A model generated the notes under the pieces. The model made no database searches and was not told the DNA's origin. It was given only the letters and a program-made list of their open reading frames with translations. Position numbers and translations under genes: made by a program. This document shows, in pieces, positions 9,780-18,806 of a stretch of DNA of 64,000 bases; position 1 is the first letter of the stretch, and each line of letters starts with the position of its first letter. The stretch is taken from the NCBI RefSeq assembly GCF_011290385.1, contig NZ_CP049785.1, positions 62,001-126,000 on the forward strand, read 5' to 3'. This DNA comes from Blattabacterium sp. DPU. Lineage in GTDB: Bacteria; Bacteroidota; Bacteroidia; Flavobacteriales; Blattabacteriaceae.

Positions 9780-10291
9780 AATTAATCAAAAGTTTTATTA
9801 TTTCTGTTTTTTATATTTTTTTTCTTTGTTTAATTCAAATATCTATATTAAATTCTTTATTTCTATTTTTAGGATATTATTTTTACATTTATGTTATTTT
9901 CATTTTGGTATATCCATATAATGAAAATAGATTTGCATTTTTATTTTTATCATTTTTAATAGGTTGTATTATAGATTATTGCATGAATTCTGGAGGAATT
10001 CATGCTTTTTCTTCTACTTTATCTGCTTTTTTAAGATTAAAATTTTTACAGTTTTTTGATGGAAAAAATTTTATAAATAGAAATGATTTCTCAATTTACG
10101 AATTACCTTTTCTTAGAAAAATACTTTATATATTTTCTTTAGTTGTTACACATCATTTTTCTTTGATAATATTAGAAGTGTTAAAAGGTGCTATTTTCAA
10201 CAAAATTATTTTATTTAGAACAATATTTAGCAGTATTTTTACAACTGTTTTATGTATTATATATTTTTTTTTCAGAAAAATTAAACATTGA
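9776..10291 (+). CDS. mreD: Rod-shape-determining protein MreD
   Basis: 171 residues, hydrophobic throughout with about five membrane helices. Sequence conservation is low, as usual for MreD, and the call rests on length, topology and its fixed place between mreC and the PBP2 gene. The SFLIGCIIDYCMNSGGIHAFSS segment (about 57-78) matches the family's conserved loop (G..D...G.HA). The ATG overlaps the mreC stop, and its stop overlaps the TTG start of mrdA by three bases. It acts as an inner-membrane scaffold of the elongasome. Confidence 0.9.
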   Translation: MKLIKSFIISVFYIFFLCLIQISILNSLFLFLGYYFYIYVIFILVYPYNENRFAFLFLSFLIGCIIDYCMNSGGIHAFSSTLSAFLRLKFLQFFDGKNFINRNDFSIYELPFLRKILYIFSLVVTHHFSLIILEVLKGAIFNKIILFRTIFSSIFTTVLCIIYFFFRKIKH

Positions 10292-12201
10292 AAAACTTAT
10301 ATAAGTTTTATATATTATTGAGTTTTGTAGGTCTAATTTTGGTAATTAGATTATTTTATATACAAATATATACAGAAAAGTATATTCTGAATGCTTTTAA
10401 TACTTCTATAAAACAGGAAATTATTATTCCTGAAAGAGGATCCATTTTTGATAGAAATGATAATCTATTAGTATTTAATAAATCTATTTACGAATTAATT
10501 GTTATTCCTATTCTTATAGATGAACATTTTAATGTTGTAGAATTTTGCAATCTTGTAGGAATTAATGAAAATACTTTTTCTAAAAATTTAGAAAAAGCAA
10601 AAGCTTATTCTAAATATTTACCATCTGTTTTTTTACCTTTTATTTCAAAGGAAAAATTTGCGACTATACAAGAAAAACTTTATAAATATAAAGGTTTTGA
10701 TTGGACAAAACGTTCTCTTAGAGATTATAAGGTAGATAGTTCGGCTAATGTTTTAGGATACATAGGAGAAGTCACTCAAAAAGATATTAAAAAGGAATCT
10801 AATTATTATCAAATGGGAGATTTTATCGGTTGGGCTGGAGTAGAAAAGTCTTATGAAAAAATATTAAGAGGAAAAAAAGGAGTTAAATATTGGGTAAGAG
10901 ATAGAAAAGGATGTATTATAGGAAGTTATAATAATAGTAAAAATAATGTAAAAGCTATAAGTGGAAATGATATTTCTTTAACTATAGATTGGAATTTACA
11001 AAATTATGTAGAACAACTTATGTATAAAAAAAAGGGAGGAATAGTTGCTATAAATCCAAAAAATGGAGAGATTTTATCTTTAGTATCTAGTCCTATTAAT
11101 AATCCCAATTTATTTGTAGGAATAAATCGTTCTAAGGAATTTAAAAAATTAATGAAAGATACAATAGATAATCCTTTATTTGATAGGACAACACAAGCTC
11201 GTTATCCTCCAGCTTCTCCATTTAAATTGCTAACTGAATTAGCGGGTCTTCAAATGGGAGTAGTAGATACTAATACTACTTTTATATGTTATAAAGGATT
11301 TAGATATGGAAGAAAAAGAATTCATTGTCATTCTGGTATACATGGATTACCTATAGGAATAGAAACTGCTGTTGCCGTTTCTTGTAATAATTATTTTGCA
11401 CAAGTTTATAAACGTGTTATAGAAAAATATCCTAAAAATTTGACAAAAGGATTGAATGAATGGTGTGATATTATAAAAAGTTTTGGCTTTGGAAATTATT
11501 TATATAACGATTTAGCTACAGGAGAAAAAGGAGTTATTCCTTCTGGAGATTATTATAATAAAAAATATGGAAATACAAAATGGAATGCCATTACTATTAT
11601 TTCTAATAGTATTGGTCAAGGTGAAATAAATGTTACTCCTATACAATTAGCTAATATGGTTTGTGCTATAGCAAATAGAGGATTTTTCTATACTCCACAT
11701 ATAGTAAAACGAATTAATCATAAACCGATATCTAATCCTAATTATACTGTAGCTAAATATACAAAAGTTAAAAGTAAATATTTTGATTTCATTATTAATG
11801 GTATGGAAAAAGTTTTCATTATTGGAACTGGAAGAAGTTTTAAATCATCTGACATTAGAATGGCTGGAAAAACAGGAACGGCTCAAAATTTCATTAAAAT
11901 GAATCAGAAAATAATTTCTTTACCCGATCATTCTATTTTTATATTGTTTGCTCCAGTAGAAGATCCTAAAATTGCTATTTCTGTTATAATAGAAAATGGA
12001 GGTTTTGGATCTCGTTGGGCGGGACCTATTGCTAGTCTTATTGCAGAAAAGTATATAAAAAATAATGTAAGTAGAAAAAGTCTTGAAAAAAAAATTATGA
12101 CTTCAGGACTACAAAAAGTGTATAATACAATAGCAAAAATGAAAAAATTTAATATTTTAAACAATTCTTATACAAAAAATAATATTGCTAAAAAGAAATA
12201 A
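10288..12201 (+). CDS. mrdA: Penicillin-binding protein 2 (elongasome transpeptidase)
   Basis: 637 residues. One N-terminal membrane helix (about 4-25) is followed by the PBP dimerisation domain (PERGSIFDRN near 50) and the transpeptidase domain. The three penicillin-binding motifs are intact: SxxK as Ser310-Pro-Phe-Lys313, SxN as Ser365-Cys-Asn367 and KTG at 528-530. It cross-links peptidoglycan during elongation with RodA as glycosyltransferase partner. The start is TTG at 10288, inside the overlap with mreD; no in-frame ATG lies before the membrane helix. Its 3' end overlaps the first possible rodA start by 17 bases. Confidence 0.95.
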   Translation: MKNLYKFYILLSFVGLILVIRLFYIQIYTEKYILNAFNTSIKQEIIIPERGSIFDRNDNLLVFNKSIYELIVIPILIDEHFNVVEFCNLVGINENTFSKNLEKAKAYSKYLPSVFLPFISKEKFATIQEKLYKYKGFDWTKRSLRDYKVDSSANVLGYIGEVTQKDIKKESNYYQMGDFIGWAGVEKSYEKILRGKKGVKYWVRDRKGCIIGSYNNSKNNVKAISGNDISLTIDWNLQNYVEQLMYKKKGGIVAINPKNGEILSLVSSPINNPNLFVGINRSKEFKKLMKDTIDNPLFDRTTQARYPPASPFKLLTELAGLQMGVVDTNTTFICYKGFRYGRKRIHCHSGIHGLPIGIETAVAVSCNNYFAQVYKRVIEKYPKNLTKGLNEWCDIIKSFGFGNYLYNDLATGEKGVIPSGDYYNKKYGNTKWNAITIISNSIGQGEINVTPIQLANMVCAIANRGFFYTPHIVKRINHKPISNPNYTVAKYTKVKSKYFDFIINGMEKVFIIGTGRSFKSSDIRMAGKTGTAQNFIKMNQKIISLPDHSIFILFAPVEDPKIAISVIIENGGFGSRWAGPIASLIAEKYIKNNVSRKSLEKKIMTSGLQKVYNTIAKMKKFNILNNSYTKNNIAKKK

Positions 12202-13426
12202 AATATTGTTCAGAAACATAGATTGGGGAGTTGTTGTCATTTACATGATTATGATTTTTTTTGGATGTATGAATTTATCTTCCGTTTCTACTGAAAAAGC
12301 AGAAAAACAATTAATATGGATATTATTAAGTTTTATTTTCATATTTGTTATATTTTTATTTAAACCTATTCATTATAAACATATAACTCCATTTTTATTT
12401 TTATTTACGTTGTTTCTTTTAATTGGAGTATTTTTTTTTGGAAAAAATATAAATGGAGCAAAATCTTGGTATGTTTTTGGCTCTATTAGTTTTCAACCAT
12501 CTGAGTTAGCTAAAATATCAACATCTTTAATGATAGCTCATATTATGAGTCAAGAAGATATCAAGAATAATAATAAAGCATTATTACATATATCTATTAT
12601 ATTAGTGTTGCCTGCTTTTTTAATATTTTTGCAACCTGATCCTGGTTCTTCTATAGTTTTTTCTTCTTTTCTTCTTACATTATATAGAGAAGGATTATCT
12701 ATTTATTTTATACTTTATTCTTTATTTTATGTTCTTTTATTTGTAATTTCGTTGAATTTATCTCCTTGGATTGTAGTTTCACTTTTATTTATTTTTTTCG
12801 TTTTATTTTATTTTTTAAAAAAAAGAACATCATTTTTCGATTTATTTTTTTATATATTTTTATTTATTAGTTTTTCACTTTTTTCTATTTTTTCTCCATT
12901 TTTTTTTCAAAAATTTTTAAAACAACATCATAAAGATAGAATCAATATTTTATTTCAAAACGAATTTGACAGAAAATATAGAGATAACGTAGGATATAAT
13001 TTATTATATTCTAAAACAGCTATTGGTTCAGGAAAATTTTTTGGAAAAGGATATAAAAAAGGAACTGTAACAAAAGGAAAATTTGTTCCTGAACAACATA
13101 CTGATTATATTTTTTGTACAATAGGAGAGGAATGGGGTTTTGTAGGAAGTATAATTTTTATTCTATTTTATTTATTATTTATTAGTCGTATTTATTTTTT
13201 ATCTGAAAGACAAAAAGATATTTTTGGTAGAATTTTTGGATATTCGGTTGGAAATATTCTTTTTATTCATCTAATTATTAATTTAGGAATGGTTATGGGC
13301 CTTTTTCCAACAATAGGAATTGTTTTACCTTTTTTTAGTTATGGAGGATCATCTCTTTGGTCTTTTACTATTTTATTATTTATCTTTATAAGAATAGATG
13401 CATCAGATCAAACTAGTTTGATCTGA
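12185..13426 (+). CDS. rodA: Rod-shape-determining protein RodA (SEDS glycosyltransferase)
   Basis: 413 residues and about ten membrane helices. RodA polymerises lipid II into glycan strands together with PBP2. Characteristic SEDS segments are GAKSWYVFGSISFQPSELAKI (about 96-116), LQPDPGSS, GKGYKKGTVTKGKFVPEQHTDYIF and the C-terminal GIVLPFFSYGGSS. The start is uncertain: TTG 12185 overlaps mrdA, and TTG 12206 just after the mrdA stop would remove seven residues; no ATG is available. The last codons (SDQTSLI-stop) form one arm and the loop of a terminator hairpin, so the coding end is also a transcription signal. Confidence 0.94.
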   Translation: MLKRNKILFRNIDWGVVVIYMIMIFFGCMNLSSVSTEKAEKQLIWILLSFIFIFVIFLFKPIHYKHITPFLFLFTLFLLIGVFFFGKNINGAKSWYVFGSISFQPSELAKISTSLMIAHIMSQEDIKNNNKALLHISIILVLPAFLIFLQPDPGSSIVFSSFLLTLYREGLSIYFILYSLFYVLLFVISLNLSPWIVVSLLFIFFVLFYFLKKRTSFFDLFFYIFLFISFSLFSIFSPFFFQKFLKQHHKDRINILFQNEFDRKYRDNVGYNLLYSKTAIGSGKFFGKGYKKGTVTKGKFVPEQHTDYIFCTIGEEWGFVGSIIFILFYLLFISRIYFLSERQKDIFGRIFGYSVGNILFIHLIINLGMVMGLFPTIGIVLPFFSYGGSSLWSFTILLFIFIRIDASDQTSLI

Positions 13427-13432
13427 TTTTTA
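13402..13432 (+). terminator. Intrinsic terminator embedded in the rodA 3' end
   Basis: A perfect 26-base palindrome spans 13402-13427: 11-bp arms (ATCAGATCAAA and its complement) around a CTAG loop, followed by a T5 run at 13427-13431. It straddles the rodA stop codon (13424-13426) and ends just before the first base of tmRNA (13433). The form is that of a Rho-independent terminator closing the mreB-rodA operon. Part of the arm is coding, so the last residues of RodA are constrained by RNA structure. Being a perfect palindrome it could also act on the opposite strand. Confidence 0.8.
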
Positions 13433-13825
13433 GGGGCTGATTTTGGATTTGACAGCAATATTAGTAATAAAAGATAGCATATCGTGTCACGTAAGGTATT
13501 ACACGAAAATAAAGCGTTACAAAATATATAAATGGCGAAAAAGAATACGCTTTTGCTGCTTAGTAAATAGCCTTAGTCTGCAAAAATGCAGAAGCAAAAT
13601 ATCTCTCAGAAATTTTTCCTTATAATTTCTGATCTAGAGGTACTAATAAGTTTTAAGGATAAGAAAACAGATGATTCTGAGGTTTTCTGAACCTAAATTT
13701 TGAATCTTCAGTTTTTATTCTAGATCCAAAACTGGAATGGAAATGTAGAAATTTTATTTTGGATAAGTATGTAGAAATCTTTTATACTACTTGTTTGGAC
13801 GCGGGTTCGAATCCCGCCAGCTCCA
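13433..13825 (+). ncRNA. ssrA: Transfer-messenger RNA (tmRNA)
   Basis: About 393 bases. The 5' end GGGGCTG (13433-13439) pairs with CAGCTCC near the 3' end to give the tRNA-like acceptor stem. The T arm GCGGGTTCGAATCCCGC (13801-13817) is canonical and the discriminator is A13825, with CCA not encoded. The 5' GATTTTGGATTTGACAGC block is typical of tmRNA. The tag frame begins at GGC 13534 and ends at TAG 13561-13563, encoding GEKEYAFAA, similar to flavobacterial tags ending ALAA. tmRNA with SmpB rescues stalled ribosomes and tags products for proteolysis. The gene lies directly after the rodA terminator, and the lnt reading frame runs through its 3' end. Confidence 0.97.
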
Positions 13826-13832
13826 TTTATTC

Positions 13833-15479
13833 ATTAAAACGTTATATAAAATAAAAAAAATTGAATTTCTTATATACTGTATATTTTCGGGCATTTTGTT
13901 GGGATTAGGATGGCCTACTGATGGAGATCCCATATATTTATTTATGGCTTTTGTTCCTTTATTGTATATAGAAAATTATTTGAATTCTTCTCTATTTTAT
14001 ATTTTTTTATTTTCTTTTATTACTTTTTTAACATGGAATGCTATTTCTACATGGTGGTTATCTTATGCAAGAAGAACTAATGGTACTTTTGCATTAGAAG
14101 CTTATTTAATTCCTATATTATTGAATGCTCTTTTTATGTCAGTTGTTTTTTCTTTTTATTCATGTATTAAAAAACATGTAAAAAATAAAAGAATAGGATA
14201 TGTATTTCTGATTAGTCTATGGATTTCATTCGAAAAAATGCATTTAGAGTGGGAATTATCTTGGCCATGGTTAAACTTAGGAAATGGATTCGCTAATCGG
14301 ACAGAATGGATTCAATGGTATGAATACACAGGTATTTTAGGAGGTTCTATATGGATATGGATCGTTAATATTGGTTTTACAGAATCTATTATTAAGTATA
14401 AAAAAGATAAAAATATTTTATCATTCTACAATAGAATATTTTTTAATATAGGAATAATTTTTTTTATGATTTTTGTTTCAAACCTCATATACACAAAATA
14501 TAAAAAAAATCAATATGATCGTACTGCAAATGTATTAATTTTACAACCTAACATTGATCCATATCATCAAAAATATTGTATTTCAACTAATGAATTAGTT
14601 TCAAAATTAAAAAGATTAATAGATCGAAAAATATCTAAAGAATCTATGATAATCATAGCTCCAGAAACCATGTTTACAGAAAAAATACAAATAAAAAATA
14701 TAAGTAAAAATAAAATCGTTTCTTCATTCAAAGATTACTTGAAAAAAAAATCTCCAAATACAGTGTTTATAACGGGAGTAGAATTAATATCTTTATATCA
14801 AAAAAATATAAGTAAAACTTCCATTCCCATTTTATTGAAAAAAATGAAAAATATACAATGGATAGATATTTTTAATTCAGTAATTCAAATAGGAACAAAT
14901 AAAAATATTGAATTTCATCATAAATCTAAACTAGTTCCAGCAGTTGAAACTTTTCCTTATAAAAAAATATTTTCACCTATATTAGGAAATATATTACTTA
15001 ATTTTGGAGGAACTGTAATAGAACTGGGAAAAGAAAATCATCCTTCTGTTTTTCAACATCCTTATTTAGGAATAAAAATAGCCCCTATTATTTGTTATGA
15101 ATCCGTTTTTGGAGAATATGTTTCTAATTTTTTTAGAAAAAAAAATGTAGAATTACTGGCTATTATTACTAATGATGGATGGTGGGGTTTTTCTCAAGGA
15201 CATAAACAACATATGTATTATGCGAGAATCAGAGCGATTGAAAATCGAAAATATGTAGCTAGATCTGCAAATACAGGTATTTCTTGTTTTATTGATGAAA
15301 AAGGAGAAATTATATCATCTATTCCTTATGGAAAGGAAGGTTTTTTATATAAAAAAATACATCTCAATAAAAAGAAAACTTTTTATATAAAATATGGAGA
15401 TTTTCTTTATAAAATTTGTTTATTGACAATGATTATAATTTTATTATATACTATCATATGTAATATATATAAAATATGA
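13833..15479 (+). CDS. lnt: Apolipoprotein N-acyltransferase Lnt
   Basis: About 548 residues. Five to six N-terminal membrane helices are followed by a nitrilase-fold domain and a last C-terminal helix. Lnt adds the third acyl chain to lipoproteins after Lgt and signal peptidase II. The triad is visible: Glu in IIAPETMF, Lys in HHKSKLVP and Cys421 in PIICYESVFGEY (codon 15093-15095). The start is a problem: the frame is open from inside tmRNA (TTG 13791), and between the tmRNA end and the conserved FSGILLGLGWP there is no ATG, GTG or TTG. ATT at 13833 is my best guess; ATA 13851 and ATT 13860 are alternatives, and a TTG pair near 13897 would cut into the first helix. Confidence 0.9.
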   Translation: MKTLYKIKKIEFLIYCIFSGILLGLGWPTDGDPIYLFMAFVPLLYIENYLNSSLFYIFLFSFITFLTWNAISTWWLSYARRTNGTFALEAYLIPILLNALFMSVVFSFYSCIKKHVKNKRIGYVFLISLWISFEKMHLEWELSWPWLNLGNGFANRTEWIQWYEYTGILGGSIWIWIVNIGFTESIIKYKKDKNILSFYNRIFFNIGIIFFMIFVSNLIYTKYKKNQYDRTANVLILQPNIDPYHQKYCISTNELVSKLKRLIDRKISKESMIIIAPETMFTEKIQIKNISKNKIVSSFKDYLKKKSPNTVFITGVELISLYQKNISKTSIPILLKKMKNIQWIDIFNSVIQIGTNKNIEFHHKSKLVPAVETFPYKKIFSPILGNILLNFGGTVIELGKENHPSVFQHPYLGIKIAPIICYESVFGEYVSNFFRKKNVELLAIITNDGWWGFSQGHKQHMYYARIRAIENRKYVARSANTGISCFIDEKGEIISSIPYGKEGFLYKKIHLNKKKTFYIKYGDFLYKICLLTMIIILLYTIICNIYKI

Positions 15480-15486
15480 AAAAATT

Positions 15487-17031
15487 TTAATTTTTATTTA
15501 ATTTTATATAAGCTTCTCCTATATGATTAACAATATCATAAGCTATCATGGCTTCTTTACTGAATTTTTTTGAGGCAATATCTCCAGCTAATCCATGTAA
15601 ATAAACTCCCATAATACATGATTCTTTTTCAGAATATCCTTGAGATAATAAACTCATGATCATTCCAGTAAGAACATCTCCACTTCCAGCTGTTGCCATT
15701 CCTGAATTTCCTGTGCTATTAAAATATAAATTTCCATTAGGATCTGAAATAATAGAATAAGCCCCCTTTAATACAATAAAAATTGTATATTTTTTAGACA
15801 TTTTTTTTAAAAAATGTAATTTTTCATAATCGTTTTTCCATGATCCGCATAATTTTTTAAATTCTTTCGGATGTGGAGTAAGAATAGTTTTTTCAGGAAG
15901 AAGATTCAATAATTCTAATTGAGATGATAATATATTTATAGCATCTGCATCAATTACCATAGGTATTTTTTTTTTCTTATTTTTTAAATTTAAAAAAAAA
16001 GATTCTAAAGCATATTTAGTTTTAGTATGAATGCCCATTCCCACTCCTATTCCTATTGCATTTATATTTTCATTATAATTAATAATATTACTTATCCGAT
16101 ATTTATTGATATCTGTATAAACAATAGCTTCTGGAAGTGCATTTTGAATAATATGATATCCACAAGAAGGAATATATACACTTAATTTTCCTATTCCAGT
16201 ACGAAAACTAGCCGTTGCAGAAAGGACAACAGATCCTATCATACCAAAACTTCCGCCTATAATGATTCCATGACCATAATTTCCTTTATGTGAAAATTTT
16301 TTCCTAATTTTTTTTTTATATATAGCATAAATAAATTCATTATTAATAAAAAAATTTTTTGTTTCCATCTTACGAATACAATCATCTTTCCATCCAATAT
16401 TTATCAAATACCACTTTCCAACATAATCTACATAATTTGGTAACAAAAAAGGTAATTTTGGAACTTGGAAAGTTAAAGTATGAGTAGCTTTGATTATTCC
16501 GTTAAAATTATCATGGTTTTTTTCTATAAATAATCCAGATGGAATATCTATAGATATAACCGCTTTGAATTTTTTTTCGTTGATATAATGAAAAAAAGAT
16601 TTCCAATATTTGTTGATTGTACGATTGAATCCTATACCAAAAATAGCATCAATAAGATAACTTTCCGGATTAAAAAAAGGAAATTTTTCTTCTTCATAAA
16701 TCGTTTGAAAATTTATTTTATGTTGTAATATTTTATTTTTATTTTTTAAAAAATCATTTGAATAATGACAAGAAATATTGACTTCATATACCGAAACTTT
16801 TGCTCCGTATAAGTGTAACATATAAGATAAGGAGAGGCCATCTCCTCCATTATTTCCTTTTCCAACTAATACTATAAATGGAATTTTTGTAATTTTTAAA
16901 TATTTATTATGAATTATCCAGTTGAAACAACTTTTAGCAGCTTTTTCCATTAATTGAGTAGAAGAAATAGATTCGGAATCAATACAATGTTGATCTGCTT
17001 TTCTAATTTGATTTAAAGAAAGAATTTTCAT
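15487..17031 (-). CDS. nnr: Bifunctional NAD(P)HX epimerase / ADP-dependent (S)-NAD(P)HX dehydratase
   Basis: 514 residues, the usual bifunctional length. The N-terminal YjeF_N epimerase domain (1 to about 215) has GKGNNGGDG at 57-65 and IDAIFGIGFNR. The C-terminal ribokinase-like dehydratase domain (about 225-514) has KGNYGHGIIIGGSFGMIGS, LTPHPKEF and the catalytic GNSGMATAGSGDV at 441-453 with Asp452. The enzyme repairs hydrated NADH/NADPH, a maintenance function often retained in small genomes. It is convergent with lnt (7-base gap) and divergent from the E2 gene across 100 bases. Confidence 0.95.
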   Translation of the reverse strand: MKILSLNQIRKADQHCIDSESISSTQLMEKAAKSCFNWIIHNKYLKITKIPFIVLVGKGNNGGDGLSLSYMLHLYGAKVSVYEVNISCHYSNDFLKNKNKILQHKINFQTIYEEEKFPFFNPESYLIDAIFGIGFNRTINKYWKSFFHYINEKKFKAVISIDIPSGLFIEKNHDNFNGIIKATHTLTFQVPKLPFLLPNYVDYVGKWYLINIGWKDDCIRKMETKNFFINNEFIYAIYKKKIRKKFSHKGNYGHGIIIGGSFGMIGSVVLSATASFRTGIGKLSVYIPSCGYHIIQNALPEAIVYTDINKYRISNIINYNENINAIGIGVGMGIHTKTKYALESFFLNLKNKKKKIPMVIDADAINILSSQLELLNLLPEKTILTPHPKEFKKLCGSWKNDYEKLHFLKKMSKKYTIFIVLKGAYSIISDPNGNLYFNSTGNSGMATAGSGDVLTGMIMSLLSQGYSEKESCIMGVYLHGLAGDIASKKFSKEAMIAYDIVNHIGEAYIKLNKN

Positions 17032-17131
17032 TTTTTAAAATGAATTTATTATTTTTGATTTTGTCAGTTTTCTATTTTGATGAAAAAGTGAAATCTGATT
17101 AGTATCTGCAAATATAAAACGATTAATCTAG

Positions 17132-18304
17132 ATGGCCGAGTATAATTTGACCCTTCCAGCCATGGGTGAAAGTATAGCCGAGGCTACTATCATTCGTTGG
17201 TTAAAAAAAGAGGGAGATTCTGTAAAAAAAGAAGATCTTTTAGTAGAGATAGCTACAGATAAAGTAGATTCTGAAATATCTTCTCCTGTCAATGGTATTT
17301 TGAAAAAAAAATTATTTGCTCCTAATGAAGTTGCTAAAGTGGGGAGTTTTATTGCTATTTTAGAAACGGAAGAAAAATATTCTTTAGAGGAGATTCCAAT
17401 AGAAAAAAAGAAAAAACGCTTTTATTCTCCTCTTGTCCGTACTATTGCCAATAAAGAAGGAATTAGTTTGTATGAATTGGATACCATAGAAGGAACTGGA
17501 GATAAAGGACGTCTTACTAAAAAAGATATATTAGAATACATCCGTATTAAAAATAATACGATTGTTATTCCTAATCATGTTATAAGTACTAAAAATAATG
17601 AAGAAATCATTGAAATGGATAGAATGCGTAAAATTACTGCAGAACATATGGTTAGTAGTAAAAATATTTCCGCACATGTTACTTCTTTTGTTGAAGCGGA
17701 TGTGACTAATATAGTAAAATGGAGAGAAAAAATAAAAGACACTTTTCAGAGGAATACAGGAGAAAAATTAACCTTAATGTCCGTTTTTGTAGAATGTGTA
17801 GTGAAAGCCATAAAAGATCTTCCTATGATAAATATTTCCGTAAATGGAACAAGCATAATAAAAAAAAGAAATATTCATATAGGATTAGCTACAGCTTTAC
17901 CTAATGGTAATTTAATTGTTCCTGTTATAAAAAATGCAGATTCTTATAATTTGGTAGGATTAATAAAAATAATTAATGATTTGATAAAAAGAGCGAAATC
18001 TAATCAATTAAAGCCTGAAGAAATACAAGGAGGTACTTATACTATAAGTAATATAGGTAGTTTTGGAAATCTTTTTGGCACACCGATCATACATCAGCCA
18101 CAAGTAGCTATTATGGCGATAGGTTTAATTCAGAAAAAATTGTCTATAATAGAAACTCCAAAAGGAGATTTAATAGGGATAAGACATAAAACTTATTTAT
18201 CTCATTCTTATGATCATCGTGTAATAGATGGTGTTTTAGGTGGATGTTTTGCTAAAAAAGTAGCTTTATATTTAGAAAAATTTAATTGTTATACAAAAAT
18301 ATAA
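17132..18304 (+). CDS. 2-oxo acid dehydrogenase complex E2 (lipoyl acyltransferase)
   Basis: 390 residues in the standard order: a single lipoyl domain (1-75) with the lipoylated Lys44 in EIATDKVDSE, a peripheral subunit-binding domain (about 99-138, YSPLVRTIANKEGIS to GRLTKKDILEYI), and the acyltransferase core (about 160-390) with active-site DHRVIDG (His362, Asp366). The lipoyl-domain wording (LPAMGESIAEATI) resembles branched-chain-type E2 proteins of flavobacteria more than PdhC, but which complex it serves (2-oxoglutarate, branched-chain or pyruvate) cannot be decided. E1 and E3 genes are not adjacent. ppa follows after 4 bases. Confidence 0.9.
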   Translation: MAEYNLTLPAMGESIAEATIIRWLKKEGDSVKKEDLLVEIATDKVDSEISSPVNGILKKKLFAPNEVAKVGSFIAILETEEKYSLEEIPIEKKKKRFYSPLVRTIANKEGISLYELDTIEGTGDKGRLTKKDILEYIRIKNNTIVIPNHVISTKNNEEIIEMDRMRKITAEHMVSSKNISAHVTSFVEADVTNIVKWREKIKDTFQRNTGEKLTLMSVFVECVVKAIKDLPMINISVNGTSIIKKRNIHIGLATALPNGNLIVPVIKNADSYNLVGLIKIINDLIKRAKSNQLKPEEIQGGTYTISNIGSFGNLFGTPIIHQPQVAIMAIGLIQKKLSIIETPKGDLIGIRHKTYLSHSYDHRVIDGVLGGCFAKKVALYLEKFNCYTKI

Positions 18305-18308
18305 TATT

Positions 18309-18806
18309 ATGGAAATTAGTTTTGATGCACTTATTGAAATTCCTAAAGGAAGTAGAAATAAATATGAATTTGATAAAAAAAATAATCTAATTCGATTAGA
18401 TCGAGTATTATATTCTCCCATGAGTTATCCTACAGATTATGGTTTTGTTCCAAAAACTCTTTCTATGGATGGAGATCCATTAGATGTATTAGTTTTTTTA
18501 ACAGAACCTACAATTCCGGGTTGTTTAATAAAAGTAAAACCTATAGGAATTTTTTTTATGATAGATGAAAAAGGAGAAGACGAAAAAATTATTTGTGTTC
18601 CCGTTTCAGATCCCAATTATAATATTATAAACAATATAGATGAAATTGCTTTACATACTAAAAAAGAAATAGAACATTTTTTTTTGGTATATAAAGATTT
18701 AGAAAACAAAAAAGTAAAAATAGGAAACTGGAAAGATCAAAAAGAAGCTATATATGTATATAAACAATCTTGTTTGCGGTATCAAAATTCTTTAACGAAA
18801 ATGTAA
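18309..18806 (+). CDS. ppa: Soluble inorganic pyrophosphatase (family I)
   Basis: 165 residues, close to the family's usual 165-180. It hydrolyses PPi released by aminoacyl-tRNA and polymer synthesis. Metal-binding DGDPLDVLV is at 54-62 (Asp54, Asp56, Asp59), and IPKGSRNKYEF and SYPTDYGFVPKT are family-typical; the C-terminal helix (VKIGNWKDQKEA) is present. It is co-directional with the E2 gene (4-base gap). Its last 15 bases overlap the 3' end of aspS on the opposite strand, so the two mRNAs are complementary there. Confidence 0.96.
   Translation: MEISFDALIEIPKGSRNKYEFDKKNNLIRLDRVLYSPMSYPTDYGFVPKTLSMDGDPLDVLVFLTEPTIPGCLIKVKPIGIFFMIDEKGEDEKIICVPVSDPNYNIINNIDEIALHTKKEIEHFFLVYKDLENKKVKIGNWKDQKEAIYVYKQSCLRYQNSLTKM

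Noticed and set aside
13443-13625. Open frame of 60 codons after rodA
   Set aside because: It lies wholly inside tmRNA, whose acceptor stem, T arm and tag frame are clear; the frame has no family features.
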